The notes below the pieces were generated by a model that saw only the letters and a list, made by a program, of their open reading frames with translations, was not told the origin of the DNA and made no database searches. This document shows, in pieces, positions 1-7,891 of a stretch of 43,561 nt of DNA (position 1 is its first letter; every line of letters begins with the position of its first letter). A program made the position numbers and the translations under genes. Source of the DNA: Actinomadura sp. CNU-125 (GTDB lineage Bacteria > Actinomycetota > Actinomycetes > Streptosporangiales > Streptosporangiaceae); contig NZ_MKJY01000543.1 of NCBI RefSeq assembly GCF_001942465.1, positions 1 to 43,561 of the forward strand. Reading direction: 5' to 3'.

Positions 1-1352
1 CGTCCGTCGCGGGCGCCGCCCCGGCCGACGTCGACCGGGCCGTCGCGGCGGCGCGCGCCGCGTTCGACGACGGCCCGTGGCCCGGCCTCGACCGGCCGAG
101 CGCGCCGCGCCCGTCCGGACGACTCGCCGGGCTGTACAAGGCGCGCCGCAAGGAGATGGCGCAGCTCATCAGCTCGGAGATGGGCGCGCCCATCACGTTC
201 TCCAAGTTCTCGCAGGCCACGCTGCCGATGGTGCTGATGAACGCGTTCGCCGACATCGCCGACACAGTCCCGTGGGAGCAGGCGCGCCCCGGGAAGTTCG
301 GCGCGGACGTGCTCGTCCGCAAGGAGCCGGTCGGCGTCGTCGCGGGCATCGTCCCGTGGAACATGCCGCAGTTCCTGCTCGTCGGGAAGCTCGCACCGGC
401 GCTGGTCGCCGGGTGCACGATCGTCGTCAAGCCGTCCCCGGAAACACCGCTGGACGCGCTGCTGCTCGCCGAGCTCGTCGCGGAGGCGGGGCTGTCGCCG
501 GGCGTGGTGAGCATCCTGCCCGCCGGGCCGGACGTCGGACGGCACCTGGTGTCGCACCCCGGCGTCGACAAGGTGTCGTTCACCGGGTCCACCGCCGCCG
601 GACGGGACGTCGCGCAGGCGTGCGGCGCCGCGCTGAAGCGGGCGAGCCTCGAACTCGGCGGGAAGTCGGCCGCGATCGTCCTGGACGACGCCGACCCGGC
701 GGCCGTCGCCGAAGGCATCAAGGTCGCGGGGCTGATGAACAGCGGGCAGGCGTGCGTCGCGCAGACCCGCGTCCTCGTCCCCCGCAGCCGGTACGACGAG
801 CACGTCGGGGCGCTCGCGGACATGGTCGCGGCGCTGCGGACCGGCGACCCCGCCGACCCCGCCACCGAGGTCGGGCCGCTCGTCGCGCGCCGCCAGCAGG
901 AACGCGTCCAGGGGTACATCCGGGCCGGACGGGACGAGGGCGCGCGGATCGTCGTCGGCGGCGACGGCACGCCGGACGGGCTCGACCGCGGCTGGTACGT
1001 CCGCCCCACCCTGTTCGCCGACGTCGGCAACCACATGCGGATCGCGCGCGAGGAGATCTTCGGGCCCGTCCTGTCGGTGATCGCCCACGACGGCGACGAC
1101 GACGCGCTCAAGATCGCGAACGACTCGGAGTACGGGCTGTCGGGGTCGGTCTGGACGGCCGACGGCGACCGGGGCCTGCGGGTCGCGCGCGGCGTCCGCG
1201 CCGGCTCGTTCGGGATCAACCAGCCGTACAGCATGGACCCCGCGGCGCCGTTCGGCGGCATGAAGGCCAGCGGCATCGGGCGCGAGCTCGGCCCCGAGGG
1301 GCTCGACGGCTACCTGGAGTCGAAGGCGATCTCGCTCGCGGCGGAGGGCTGA
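1..1352 (+). CDS. Aldehyde dehydrogenase, 5' end cut by window
   Basis: NAD(P)-dependent aldehyde dehydrogenase that oxidises an aldehyde to an acid through a thiohemiacetal on cysteine. The reading frame is open from base 3, so the gene begins left of the window. 449 residues are visible; the family usually has about 480-500, so roughly 40 N-terminal residues are missing. In visible numbering the general base Glu217 lies in SLELGGKSA and the nucleophile Cys251 in SGQACV. Their spacing of 34 residues is the family standard. EEIFGPV and the C-terminal PFGGMKASG segment are also present. The stop lies one base before the GTG of the CoA-transferase gene, so the genes are co-transcribed. The substrate cannot be read from sequence; the neighbours suggest an organic-acid or acyl-CoA pathway. 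Confidence 0.93.
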   Translation, partial: SVAGAAPADVDRAVAAARAAFDDGPWPGLDRPSAPRPSGRLAGLYKARRKEMAQLISSEMGAPITFSKFSQATLPMVLMNAFADIADTVPWEQARPGKFGADVLVRKEPVGVVAGIVPWNMPQFLLVGKLAPALVAGCTIVVKPSPETPLDALLLAELVAEAGLSPGVVSILPAGPDVGRHLVSHPGVDKVSFTGSTAAGRDVAQACGAALKRASLELGGKSAAIVLDDADPAAVAEGIKVAGLMNSGQACVAQTRVLVPRSRYDEHVGALADMVAALRTGDPADPATEVGPLVARRQQERVQGYIRAGRDEGARIVVGGDGTPDGLDRGWYVRPTLFADVGNHMRIAREEIFGPVLSVIAHDGDDDALKIANDSEYGLSGSVWTADGDRGLRVARGVRAGSFGINQPYSMDPAAPFGGMKASGIGRELGPEGLDGYLESKAISLAAEG

Positions 1353-1353
1353 G

Positions 1354-2547
1354 GTGGCCGGTCCGCTGGAGGGGGTCCGGGTGGTCGAGGCGGCCACGCT
1401 CGCCGCGGGCCCGATGGTCGCCACCGCGCTCGGCGAGTTCGGCGCCGAGGTCGTCAAGATCGAGCAGCCGCGCACCGGCGACCCGATGCGCACGTGGGGC
1501 GAGCGCCGCGACGGGATCGGGCTCGTCTGGAAGAGCATCAGCCGGAACAAGAAGTGCGTGACGCTCGACCTTCGCCGCCCCGAAGGGCAGCGGCTGCTGT
1601 ACCGGCTGCTCGGCACCGCGGACGTCCTGGTCGTCGGCAACCGGCCGAGCGCCCTCGCCCGCTGGGGCATCGACTACGAACCGGTGCACGCCGCGCACCC
1701 GCACATCGTGTACGCGCACATCAGCGGTTACGGGCGCGGCGGCCCCAAGAGCGACCGTCCGGGATACGGGACGCTCGCCGAGGCGATGAGCGGGTTCGCG
1801 CACCTCACCGGGCAGGCCGACGGCCCGCCGACGCTCCCCCCGTTCATGCTCGCCGACGGCGTCGCGGGCCTCGCCGCGACGTACGCGGTGATGATGGCGC
1901 TGTACCACCGGGACGTCCACGGCGCCCCGGGCCAGCTCGTCGACGTCAACCTGATCGAGCCGCTCACCCGGCTGCTGGAGACCTCGACGCTCACCTACGA
2001 CCAGCTCGGCGTCGTCAAGCGCCGGGCGGGCAACCGGCTCGACGCCAGCGCCCCCCGCAACGCCTACCGCACGTCCGACGGCGAATGGCTCGCGATCTCC
2101 AGCGCGTCGCCGAGCATCGCGGTGCGCGTGTTCCGCGCCATCGACCGTCCCGACCTGGCCGAACACCCCGACTACGTCGACCCCGTCCGCCGCCAGGAAC
2201 GGGCCGTCGAGGTGGACGGGCTCGTCGCCGCGTGGATCGCCGACCGCACCCTCGACGAGGCGATGGCGGTGTTCGAGAAGGCCGAGGTCACCGCCGCGCC
2301 CGTCTACGACGCGCCCCGCCTGCTCGCCGACGAGCACCTGCGGGCGCGCGGCACGTTCCTGCCGGTGGACGACCCCGACTTCGGCAGCGTCACCGTGCAG
2401 GCCCCCGTCGCCCGGCTCAGCGACACGCCCGGACGCGTCGCGCACCTCGGCCGCCCCCTCGGCGCCGACAACGACCACGTGTACGGAGAGCTGCTCGGCC
2501 TCGCCCCCGGCGAGATCGGCGCCCTCGAATCGGAAGGGATCATCTGA
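1354..2547 (+). CDS. Class III CoA-transferase (CaiB/BaiF family)
   Basis: Transfers CoA between acyl-CoA and free carboxylic acids. At 397 residues it has normal family length. The N-terminus carries the typical GVRVVEAATLAAGPM start and FGAEVVKIEQP. Asp168 in MLADGVAG sits where the catalytic aspartate of formyl-CoA transferase lies, followed by the GQLVDVNL segment. The start is GTG, one base after the ALDH stop; the stop overlaps the next ATG (ATGA), indicating translational coupling. Pairing with a CitE-type lyase recalls succinyl-CoA:malate, citramalate or itaconate CoA-transferase modules, where an acid is activated and then cleaved. That substrate assignment is inference, and no MaoC hydratase is in view. 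Confidence 0.9.
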   Translation: MAGPLEGVRVVEAATLAAGPMVATALGEFGAEVVKIEQPRTGDPMRTWGERRDGIGLVWKSISRNKKCVTLDLRRPEGQRLLYRLLGTADVLVVGNRPSALARWGIDYEPVHAAHPHIVYAHISGYGRGGPKSDRPGYGTLAEAMSGFAHLTGQADGPPTLPPFMLADGVAGLAATYAVMMALYHRDVHGAPGQLVDVNLIEPLTRLLETSTLTYDQLGVVKRRAGNRLDASAPRNAYRTSDGEWLAISSASPSIAVRVFRAIDRPDLAEHPDYVDPVRRQERAVEVDGLVAAWIADRTLDEAMAVFEKAEVTAAPVYDAPRLLADEHLRARGTFLPVDDPDFGSVTVQAPVARLSDTPGRVAHLGRPLGADNDHVYGELLGLAPGEIGALESEGII

Positions 2548-3458
2548 TGCGGCCGAGACGCTCGGAGCTGGCGACGCCCGCGAACGACGCGCACATGTGC
2601 GAGAAGGCCGCCGCGTCGGGCGCCGACCTCGTCTTCCTCGACCTCGAAGACGCGTGCGCGCCCGCCGCGAAGGAGGCCGCGCGGGCCACCGCCGTCGCGG
2701 CGCTCACCGGGCTCGACTGGGGACGCACCGCGCGCGCCGTCCGCGTGAACGGCCTCGACACCCGCTGGTGCCACGACGACGTCATCGAGATCGTCACCGG
2801 CGCCCTCGACGCCCTCGACGTCCTGATCGTCCCGAAGGCCCGCACGGCGCGCGACGTCTGGTGGGTGGACGTCCTGCTCACCCAGCTCGAAGAGAAGCTC
2901 GCCCTGTCGAAGCGCATCGGCCTCGAAGTCCTCATCGAGGAGGCCGAGGGCCTCGCGAACGCGACGGAGATCGCCCGCGCCTCGTCCCGTCTGGAAGCCG
3001 TCATCTTCGGCGCGGGCGACCTGTCGGCGTCCCTGCACGCCCGCGTCGACGGCAACTTCGACCCGCTCGGCGACTACCCCGGCGACTTCTGGCACCACGC
3101 GCGCGTCCAGGTCCTGACCGCGGCCCGCACCGCCGGGATCGACGCGATCGACGCGCCGTACCCCGCGTACCGGGACCCGGACGGCTACCGGCGCGCGGCC
3201 GTCCACGCGTCCCTGCTCGGCTTCGACGGCAAGTGGGCGATCCACCCGTCTCAGATCGCGATCGCCAACGAGGTGTTCGCGCCCACCCCGGAGGAGATCG
3301 CGGAGGCACAGGAGGCGATCAAGGTCTACACGAGCGCGTCGGATTCCGGCACGGGCGCGATCGGCCGCGACGGCCGTCTCGTCGACGCCGCCCACATGCG
3401 CCTCGCCGCCAACACCCTGGACAAGGCGGCCCTCGCGGGCCTCCTCCCGGGCGACTAA
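2547..3458 (+). CDS. HpcH/HpaI-CitE family lyase (malyl/citramalyl-CoA lyase-like)
   Basis: 303-residue TIM-barrel protein of the citrate lyase beta-subunit family, which cleaves 3-hydroxyacyl-CoAs such as malyl-CoA or citramalyl-CoA into acetyl-CoA and an oxo acid with Mg2+. Visible motifs in order: FLDLEDA (residues 31-37), VRVNGLDT, VIVPKA, the LEVLIEEAEGL metal/substrate strand, IFGAGDLSASL and the C-terminal GKWAIHPSQI signature. I chose the ATG overlapping the upstream TGA; the open frame continues upstream but has no family similarity there. It is the last gene of the operon and converges with a four-base overlap on the membrane protein gene. Exact substrate unknown. Confidence 0.88.
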   Translation: MRPRRSELATPANDAHMCEKAAASGADLVFLDLEDACAPAAKEAARATAVAALTGLDWGRTARAVRVNGLDTRWCHDDVIEIVTGALDALDVLIVPKARTARDVWWVDVLLTQLEEKLALSKRIGLEVLIEEAEGLANATEIARASSRLEAVIFGAGDLSASLHARVDGNFDPLGDYPGDFWHHARVQVLTAARTAGIDAIDAPYPAYRDPDGYRRAAVHASLLGFDGKWAIHPSQIAIANEVFAPTPEEIAEAQEAIKVYTSASDSGTGAIGRDGRLVDAAHMRLAANTLDKAALAGLLPGD

Positions 3459-3862
3459 CGGCCGCGGACCAGCACGGCGAGGGCGGGCAGCGGGAACAGC
3501 AGCAGCCACAGGTTGGGCACCCACCAGGCGAGCGTGAAGTCGCCGCGCAGGGCCCAGAAGGCGACCGCCTGAAGCCCCGCGGTGCTGGTCAGCGCCAGCG
3601 ACACCGTCATCAGCGGACGTGCCGCGAACCGGCCGGCCAGGGTCGCCAGCCCGGTCAGCGCGGCGGCCAGGTCGAGCGGGACGAACGACACGTTCCAGTC
3701 GCTCAGGATCGGGTTCGTGTAGTCCTTGTACGCCATGTCGGGCGGGATGAGACCAGAGAAGATCACCACCCAATAGAGCAGCAACCCGACATCGGTGACC
3801 AGCATCGCGATCTTCGTCGGCCCGAGCACCCGATCCGCCGGCACGTCTCCGGCGACCGCCAT
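3455..3862 (-). CDS. Small four-helix membrane protein, DUF5360-like
   Basis: 135-residue integral membrane protein of unknown function. Four hydrophobic stretches are visible: around TKIAMLVTDVGLLLYWVVIF, PLDLAAALTGLATLAG, PLMTVSLALTSTAGLQAVAF and WWVPNLWLLLFPLPALAVLV. The TDxGxLxYW start, YKDY and WNxSFxPLDL pattern resembles the DUF5360/YvaD family as I remember it. Its ATG shares one base with the stop of the upstream TetR gene (TGATG), so the two are an operon and the protein is probably the regulator's target. TetR-controlled small membrane proteins are often stress- or drug-related, but nothing here fixes the role. Confidence 0.75.
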   Translation of the reverse strand: MAVAGDVPADRVLGPTKIAMLVTDVGLLLYWVVIFSGLIPPDMAYKDYTNPILSDWNVSFVPLDLAAALTGLATLAGRFAARPLMTVSLALTSTAGLQAVAFWALRGDFTLAWWVPNLWLLLFPLPALAVLVRGR

Positions 3863-4401
3863 CAGGCGTCCTCGACCATCGCGGCGAGCCTGGCCCGCAC
3901 CTCCCGGTGCAGGTCGTCGCGCGGCGGCGCGAGGTCCAGCAGCCGCGCCATCCACCAGCCGTCCACGGCGAGCCGGACGAGCGTGGCCGTCGCCGGGTCG
4001 ATGCCGTCGTCGGCGAGCCGGTCCTGCCAGGACCGGTAGGCCCGCCGGAACGCCGCCAGCACCTCCGGGCCGCCGGACAGCCCGGCGAGCAGGGCGGTCG
4101 CCACCTGGTCGGCGTGCGCCCCGGCGGGGACGTCGGTGCCGGGGATCGTCGCGTCCAGCCAGGCCCGCGCGAACGCGCCGGGCGGCGCCCCCGGCCCCGG
4201 CAGCTCGTCCTCGAACCGCCGCACCAGCCGGTCGAGCACCCCTTCGAGCAGCGCCTGCTTGGACCTGAAGTGGTGCAGCAGCCCGCCCTTGCTGACCCCC
4301 GCCTCCGCCGCGACCGCGTCCAGCCGGATCGCGTCCGCCCCGCCCGCGACCAGCATCCGCTCGACGGCGTCCAGAACCCGATCCCGCATCGTCTCCCCCA
4401 T
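3862..4401 (-). CDS. TetR-family transcriptional regulator
   Basis: 179-residue repressor with the typical TetR helix-turn-helix near residues 30-55 (IRLDAVAAEAGVSKGGLLHHF, then KQALLEGVLDRL) and a helical ligand-binding C-terminus. It is co-transcribed with the downstream membrane protein, with which it shares one base. A perfect palindrome lies four bases upstream of the start, which indicates autorepression. Two starts are possible: ATG at 4401, or ATG at 4389, which follows a GGGGGAG ribosome site at short spacing. The second would shorten the protein by four residues and leave the operator wholly in the untranslated leader. Confidence 0.88.
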   Translation of the reverse strand: MGETMRDRVLDAVERMLVAGGADAIRLDAVAAEAGVSKGGLLHHFRSKQALLEGVLDRLVRRFEDELPGPGAPPGAFARAWLDATIPGTDVPAGAHADQVATALLAGLSGGPEVLAAFRRAYRSWQDRLADDGIDPATATLVRLAVDGWWMARLLDLAPPRDDLHREVRARLAAMVEDA

Positions 4402-4405
4402 CGTC

Positions 4406-4427
4406 ACCGACCGTCCAGACGGTCGGT
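4406..4427. promoter_or_regulatory. TetR operator palindrome
   Basis: Perfect inverted repeat with 10-base arms ACCGACCGTC and GACGGTCGGT around a CA centre, directly in front of the tetR start. Its size and place are typical of a TetR dimer site. Binding there would block transcription of tetR and the membrane protein gene. Confidence 0.75.
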
Positions 4428-4543
4428 AACCTAGCCGAGCGCCGCGCGTCCGGCAAGATCGAGAACTCGGCCGAACGCCCGTCCCGGAAGCCGCGGACTC
4501 GATAGTTTGTGGGCGAATGCCCCACATGCGAAGGAGCGCGCAC

Positions 4544-5328
4544 GTGAGCGATGTGAACTCGTCCGTCCCGCATTCGGCTCGCATCTGGAACTACTGGCTG
4601 GGCGGGAAGGACTTCTACCCGGCCGACAAGGCCATGGGCGACCAGATCATGGAGTTCTTCCCGGAGATCGTGGAGAACGCCCGGGGCAACCGCTACTTCC
4701 TGTGCCGCGTCGTCCGGCACCTGGTCGCCGACGCGGGCATCACCCAGTTCCTCGACGTCGGCACGGGCCTCCCGACCGCCGACAACACCCACGAGGTCGC
4801 GCAGCGCGTCGACCCCGCGTCCCGGATCGTCTACGTGGACAACGACCCGCTCGTCCTCGCGCACGCGCACGCCCTGCTCACCGGCACCCCCGAAGGCGCG
4901 ACCGCCTACCTGGACGCCGACGTCGAAGACCCCGAGAAGATCCTGCGCGAGGCCGCCGAGACCCTCGACTTCGACAAGCCCATCGCCCTCGTGATGGTCG
5001 GCATCATGCAGTTCGTGAAGGACCTCGACCGCGCGTACGCGATCGTCCGCCGCCTCGTCGAGAGGCCCTGCCGTCCGGCAGCCACCTCGTCCTCACGCAC
5101 CCGACGAACGCCGTCCGCGGGGCCCGCATGGACGAAGCCGTCCGGCAGTGGAACGACGGCGGCGGCTCCCCCGAACTCACCCTCCGCACCGTCGCCGAAC
5201 TCGAACCCTTCTTCGCGGGCCTCGACCTCCTCGACCCGGGCCTGGTCTCCACCGCCGACTGGCGCCCCGACCTCGCCGACGACCCCCTCAAGGTAGACGA
5301 CCACGGCGCCGTCGCGGTCAAGCGCTGA
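4544..5328 (+). pseudogene. DUF574-type SAM-dependent methyltransferase, frameshifted
   Basis: Actinomycete SAM-dependent methyltransferase family (Methyltransf_19/DUF574), usual length about 260-270 residues, substrate unknown. The GTG start at 4544 follows AAGGAG at seven bases and gives the family N-terminus with SARIWNYWLGGKDFYPAD. SAM-binding motif I is LDVGTGLPT at residues 70-78, then YVDNDPLV. After RRLVE (near 5062) the frame jumps: GAGAGG reads as if two bases were duplicated, and the rest (LPSGSHLVLTHP to the end VDDHGAVAVKR) continues in the other frame to the stop at 5328. Removing the two bases gives a full 260-residue protein. The gene may be intact in the organism. Confidence 0.82.
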
Positions 5329-5334
5329 CCGGAG

Positions 5335-6033
5335 CTACGCCGTCCACTCTCCCGGCAGGGCCGCGCGGACGCCGTTCACCGCGGCTTCGGTACGGCCGAG
5401 CACCCACAGCCATTCACCCGCGTCCGAACGGAGAAGCACGTCCGGACCGGCGAACCAGCGGATCGTCCCGTCGTCCATCGCCCACATCGGATACTCGGGG
5501 AAGGGCAGCGGCGAGTACAGTTCCTCGACTCTGGACGCGTCGGCCGGTTCCATCCACCGGTTGCCGAGGTGGCGTTCGTCGGCGGCCAGAACGGACTCGG
5601 ACATGACCATCTCCACGCACGCCAGGGAGAACCGTTCGAGATAGTTCCGACGTCCCTCGTACCCGCGGAAGCACACGGGCGGGTCGTCGTCGGCCAGGCG
5701 GGAGAGCGGCACGCCCCACTCGACGACATGCTGGTTCTCGACGCGATACACCAGCATCCCGTCGTCCACGCGAAGCTTTTCCGGAGCGAGCAGCCGATCC
5801 TGCCGGCTCGTGAGGTCGGCGCGGCGCCCGAACAACGCGTACGCCTCGCGCATCGCGGCGGGCAGCGCCAGCCCGAGCCGTCCTTCCGCCCGCGCGAGCT
5901 CGCTCGCCTCGCACCCGTCCCCCGGCACCAGCGGCGTCCGCCACTCCCGCGCGAAGCGCCGGACGAACGCCCACGCACCGTCCCGGTCTCCGTTGCCGCC
6001 GATACCCGCCACGCTCCCGACGCCTTCGCCCAC
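5335..6033 (-). CDS. SMI1/KNR4 (SUKH) family protein
   Basis: About 232 residues with a SUKH-type core: an ELARAEGRLGLALPAAMREAY helix segment, then LRVDDGMLVYRVENQHVVEWGV and a C-terminal DGTIRWFAGPDVLLRSDAGEWLW strand region. Family members bind partner proteins, and many bacterial ones are immunity proteins for secreted nuclease toxins. No toxin gene adjoins it here. The frame is open well beyond any credible start. I chose GTG at 6033, preceded by AGGG at eight bases; GTG at 6012 is an alternative. It converges with the methyltransferase gene with only a six-base gap. Confidence 0.72.
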   Translation of the reverse strand: MGEGVGSVAGIGGNGDRDGAWAFVRRFAREWRTPLVPGDGCEASELARAEGRLGLALPAAMREAYALFGRRADLTSRQDRLLAPEKLRVDDGMLVYRVENQHVVEWGVPLSRLADDDPPVCFRGYEGRRNYLERFSLACVEMVMSESVLAADERHLGNRWMEPADASRVEELYSPLPFPEYPMWAMDDGTIRWFAGPDVLLRSDAGEWLWVLGRTEAAVNGVRAALPGEWTA

Positions 6034-6413
6034 GCCCGCGACCCTAGCCCGGCGGCACCCCACCCTCCCCTGACAACCCGCCGGCGAGAAGTGACCGCGA
6101 TCGGTCAGGCAGGGGCTCGGCACATCACGAGAGTGAGAGAAAAGAGTGGTGGATGTTCCGGTTGAGGCGTGGGCGCGGCTCGTGTCGGAGGGCCGTGGCC
6201 CGCGGTTCCGGGGCGGGGACGTGCTGCTCCGGCAGGGCGACGCGGCGACGCGCCGGGCCGGAACGCGATGCCGTCGAACCCCGCCGGTCAGAGGGCCCCT
6301 CACCGTGGATCGGCGGGCCGCGTGGAAACGCTGGTGAGCCGGTCGGCGAGGTGGAAGCGTGGTGCCGGCAGCACCGGTCGTCGCTCGCTGGTGCGACGTC
6401 CGGCCGACCGCGC
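6034..6413. other. 380-bp gap holding a crp gene remnant
   Basis: No complete gene is seen. The middle holds the truncated crp/fnr copy described separately (6146-6251). The flanks, 6034-6098 and 6252-6413, show no ORF with family character and no clear terminator. The sequence after 6251 diverges abruptly from the complete crp gene. Confidence 0.5.
6146..6251 (+). pseudogene. Truncated copy of the 5' end of the Crp/Fnr gene at 9570
   Basis: From GTG 6146 the frame reads VDVPVEAWARLVSEGRG, then FR-GGDVLLRQGDAAT. This matches residues of the complete Crp/Fnr protein encoded 3.48 kb downstream in the same orientation. At DNA level about 100 bases are aligned with only two clear mismatches, from GGATGTTCCGG to GCGGCGACGC. 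Similarity is weaker upstream, where GATCGGTCAG and GAGTG-GAGAAA are shared. After 6251 the copy loses the cyclic-nucleotide domain and runs to a stop at 6337 without likeness to anything. It encodes at most a stub, so I call it a remnant from duplication or integration. Confidence 0.78.
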
Positions 6414-6785
6414 CTACGGGTGGGTGTCCGTGATCGCGATGACCTCGTCGAGGCGGTTCAGGACGGCCTGCAAGTCGTCGACCTTGGCCTGGATGCGGTC
6501 GCGCTCGGCACGCAGCATGGCTCGTTGCTCGGCGTCGGTGTGCCCGGAGTCCCAGCACGGAAGGAGTTCGGTGATCCTTCGGCTGGTCAGGCCGGCGGCG
6601 AACATCTGCTGGAAGAAGCGGACCAGGGGGATGGCGTCCTGCCGGTAGAGGCGCTGGCCGGATGGGCTGCGCTCCGCGACGAGCAGCCCCTGCTGCTCGT
6701 AGTAGCGCACGGCGCGTACCGAGACACCGGCACCCCGTGCCACCTCGCCGATGCGGAACAGCCGCTCGGCCTCTGTGACGGTCAT
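6414..6785 (-). CDS. MerR-family transcriptional regulator
   Basis: 123-residue MerR-type activator. The N-terminal winged helix shows LFRIGEVARGAGVSVRAVRYYE, then QGLL and SGQRLYRQDAI (residues 8-45). It is followed by helices RFFQQMFAAGLTSRRI and a C-terminal dimerisation coiled coil rich in Arg/Glu/Leu (AERDRIQAKVDDLQAVLNRLDEV). There is no cysteine cluster for metals; the single Cys is in the middle. ATG at 6785 has AGAGGA six bases upstream. It is divergent from an SDR oxidoreductase, and a MerR-type stretched promoter lies between them, so the SDR gene is the likely target. Confidence 0.92.
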   Translation of the reverse strand: MTVTEAERLFRIGEVARGAGVSVRAVRYYEQQGLLVAERSPSGQRLYRQDAIPLVRFFQQMFAAGLTSRRITELLPCWDSGHTDAEQRAMLRAERDRIQAKVDDLQAVLNRLDEVIAITDTHP

Positions 6786-6821
6786 GGTGATTCCTCTCAC
6801 CCCGGCTCTGCCGACCAGCAC

Positions 6822-6853
6822 TTGCCTCTGACGTTAACGTCAGGTTTTAGCGT
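6822..6853 (+). promoter_or_regulatory. MerR-type stretched promoter of the SDR gene
   Basis: TTGCCT (6822-6827) as -35 and TAGCGT (6848-6853, TAnnnT) as -10 are separated by 20 bases, too long for unassisted sigma binding. The spacer is filled by a perfect 16-base palindrome, CTGACGTTAACGTCAG (6828-6843). This is the layout of MerR/SoxR-activated promoters. The -10 ends seven bases before the SDR ATG and no ribosome site is present, so the transcript is probably leaderless. Confidence 0.7.
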
Positions 6854-6860
6854 ACCCGGC

Positions 6861-7584
6861 ATGGATATCAACGACTCGGTCGCCCTTGTCACCGGAGCCA
6901 ACCGCGGCCTGGGCCGCGCCTTCACCCAGCGCCTGCTCGAACGGGGCGCCCGCAAGCTCTAACGCGACGGCCCGCCGTCCGGAGACCGTGGACCTGCCCG
7001 GGGTCGAGGTACTGCCCCTCGACATCGCCGATCCCGCATCCGTACGGGCCGCCGCCGAGGCCGCCCCGGACGTCTCGCTGCTCATCAACAACGCGGGGAT
7101 CCAGACGGGGACCGATCTGGTGACCGGTTCGCTGGACGCGGTGCGACACGAACTGGAGACCAACGTGTTCGGCCACCTGGGAATGATCCGGGAGTTCGCG
7201 CCGACGCTCGCCGGGAACGGCGGGGGCGCGAACGTCAACGTCCTCTCCGCCATGTCGTGGTTCGGGGGCAAGGGCGCCAATGCCTACCACCTGACCAAGG
7301 CCGCAGCCTGGGCCATGACCAACGGCGTCCGCTTGGAGCTCGCCGAGCAGGGCACGCTCGTGACGGCGGTGCACCTCGGCCTGGCCGACACCGACATGGC
7401 CGCGGGCTGGCCCGTGGACAAGATCGCGCCGGCGGACCTGGCCGACGCGGCAATCGACGGTGTCGAGGCGGGCTCCGCCGAGGTCCTCGCCGACCAGTGG
7501 AGCCGGGACGTCAAGTCCCGGCTGCCGCTGGCGCCGGAAGAATTCAACGCCGCGATGGACCGAGCCCTGGCGTCGCTGAGTTAA
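6861..7584 (+). pseudogene. SDR-family oxidoreductase, one-base frameshift
   Basis: Short-chain dehydrogenase of about 240 residues. It shows the Rossmann motif TGANRGLG (residues 11-18), LLINNAG, a catalytic Ser in LSAMSW and the YHLTK (YxxxK) pair, all expected of an active NAD(P)H-dependent enzyme. The frame opens at ATG 6861 (VALVTGANRGLGRAF) but meets TAA at 6960-6962. One extra A there breaks the usual -YATARRPE- strand; from the next base the other frame continues to the stop at 7584. With that base removed the protein is complete. The gene is divergent from merR and probably activated by it. Substrate unknown. Confidence 0.85.
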
Positions 7585-7859
7585 AAGATGTCGAGTATCC
7601 AGTCGAAGAATCCCGTGCTCTCGCCGAGGTCGACGTCCGGGGAGGGGGCGACCTCTTGGGCGTTGCCCACGTCGCTCGCCCCCGTCCCAGCGTCCACCGA
7701 TTCCGGGGCGGCTTTCTCGTCCCCGGTGAAAAGGTCATGGGTGAGGCTGCCCACTCCGGCGACGGCACCGACGCCACCGGTCACCGCGTTGAACACGCCA
7801 AGACCTTCCGTCGGCGTCTGTTCCTGATCCTGCTCCGGGTCAGCAGGTTCGACACTCAT
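7581..7859 (-). CDS. Small acidic protein of unknown function
   Basis: 92 residues, strongly acidic, with a Gly/Val-rich centre (FNAVTGGVGAVAGVGSL) and an aromatic, hydrophobic C-terminal end FFDWILDIF. ATG 7859 follows GGAGG at seven bases. I do not recognise a family. The acidic low-complexity segments look disordered; the glycine-rich centre could be a short membrane segment and the C-terminus an amphipathic helix. It lies 32 bases downstream of the small Tat-signal gene on the same strand, so the two probably form an operon. It converges on the SDR gene with a four-base overlap. Confidence 0.6.
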   Translation of the reverse strand: MSVEPADPEQDQEQTPTEGLGVFNAVTGGVGAVAGVGSLTHDLFTGDEKAAPESVDAGTGASDVGNAQEVAPSPDVDLGESTGFFDWILDIF

Positions 7860-7891
7860 CTATGAACCTCCACAAGACTCGGGCATTCGCA

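Noticed and set aside
1216..2478. Long open frame of 420 codons on the minus strand opposite the CoA-transferase gene
   Set aside because: High-GC antisense shadow. No family character, no ribosome site, and the plus-strand gene carries a full conserved domain.
6146..6337. The 63-codon frame as a functional small regulator
   Set aside because: It matches only the first strands of a Crp sensor domain and then diverges, so no fold could form.
5335..6558. SUKH gene starting as far upstream as 6558
   Set aside because: The added residues overlap the crp remnant antisense and have no family similarity; a GTG at 6033 suffices.
6961..6962. Programmed ribosomal frameshifting in the SDR gene
   Set aside because: No slippery heptamer or downstream stem is seen, and the same kind of slip occurs in many unrelated genes of the window.
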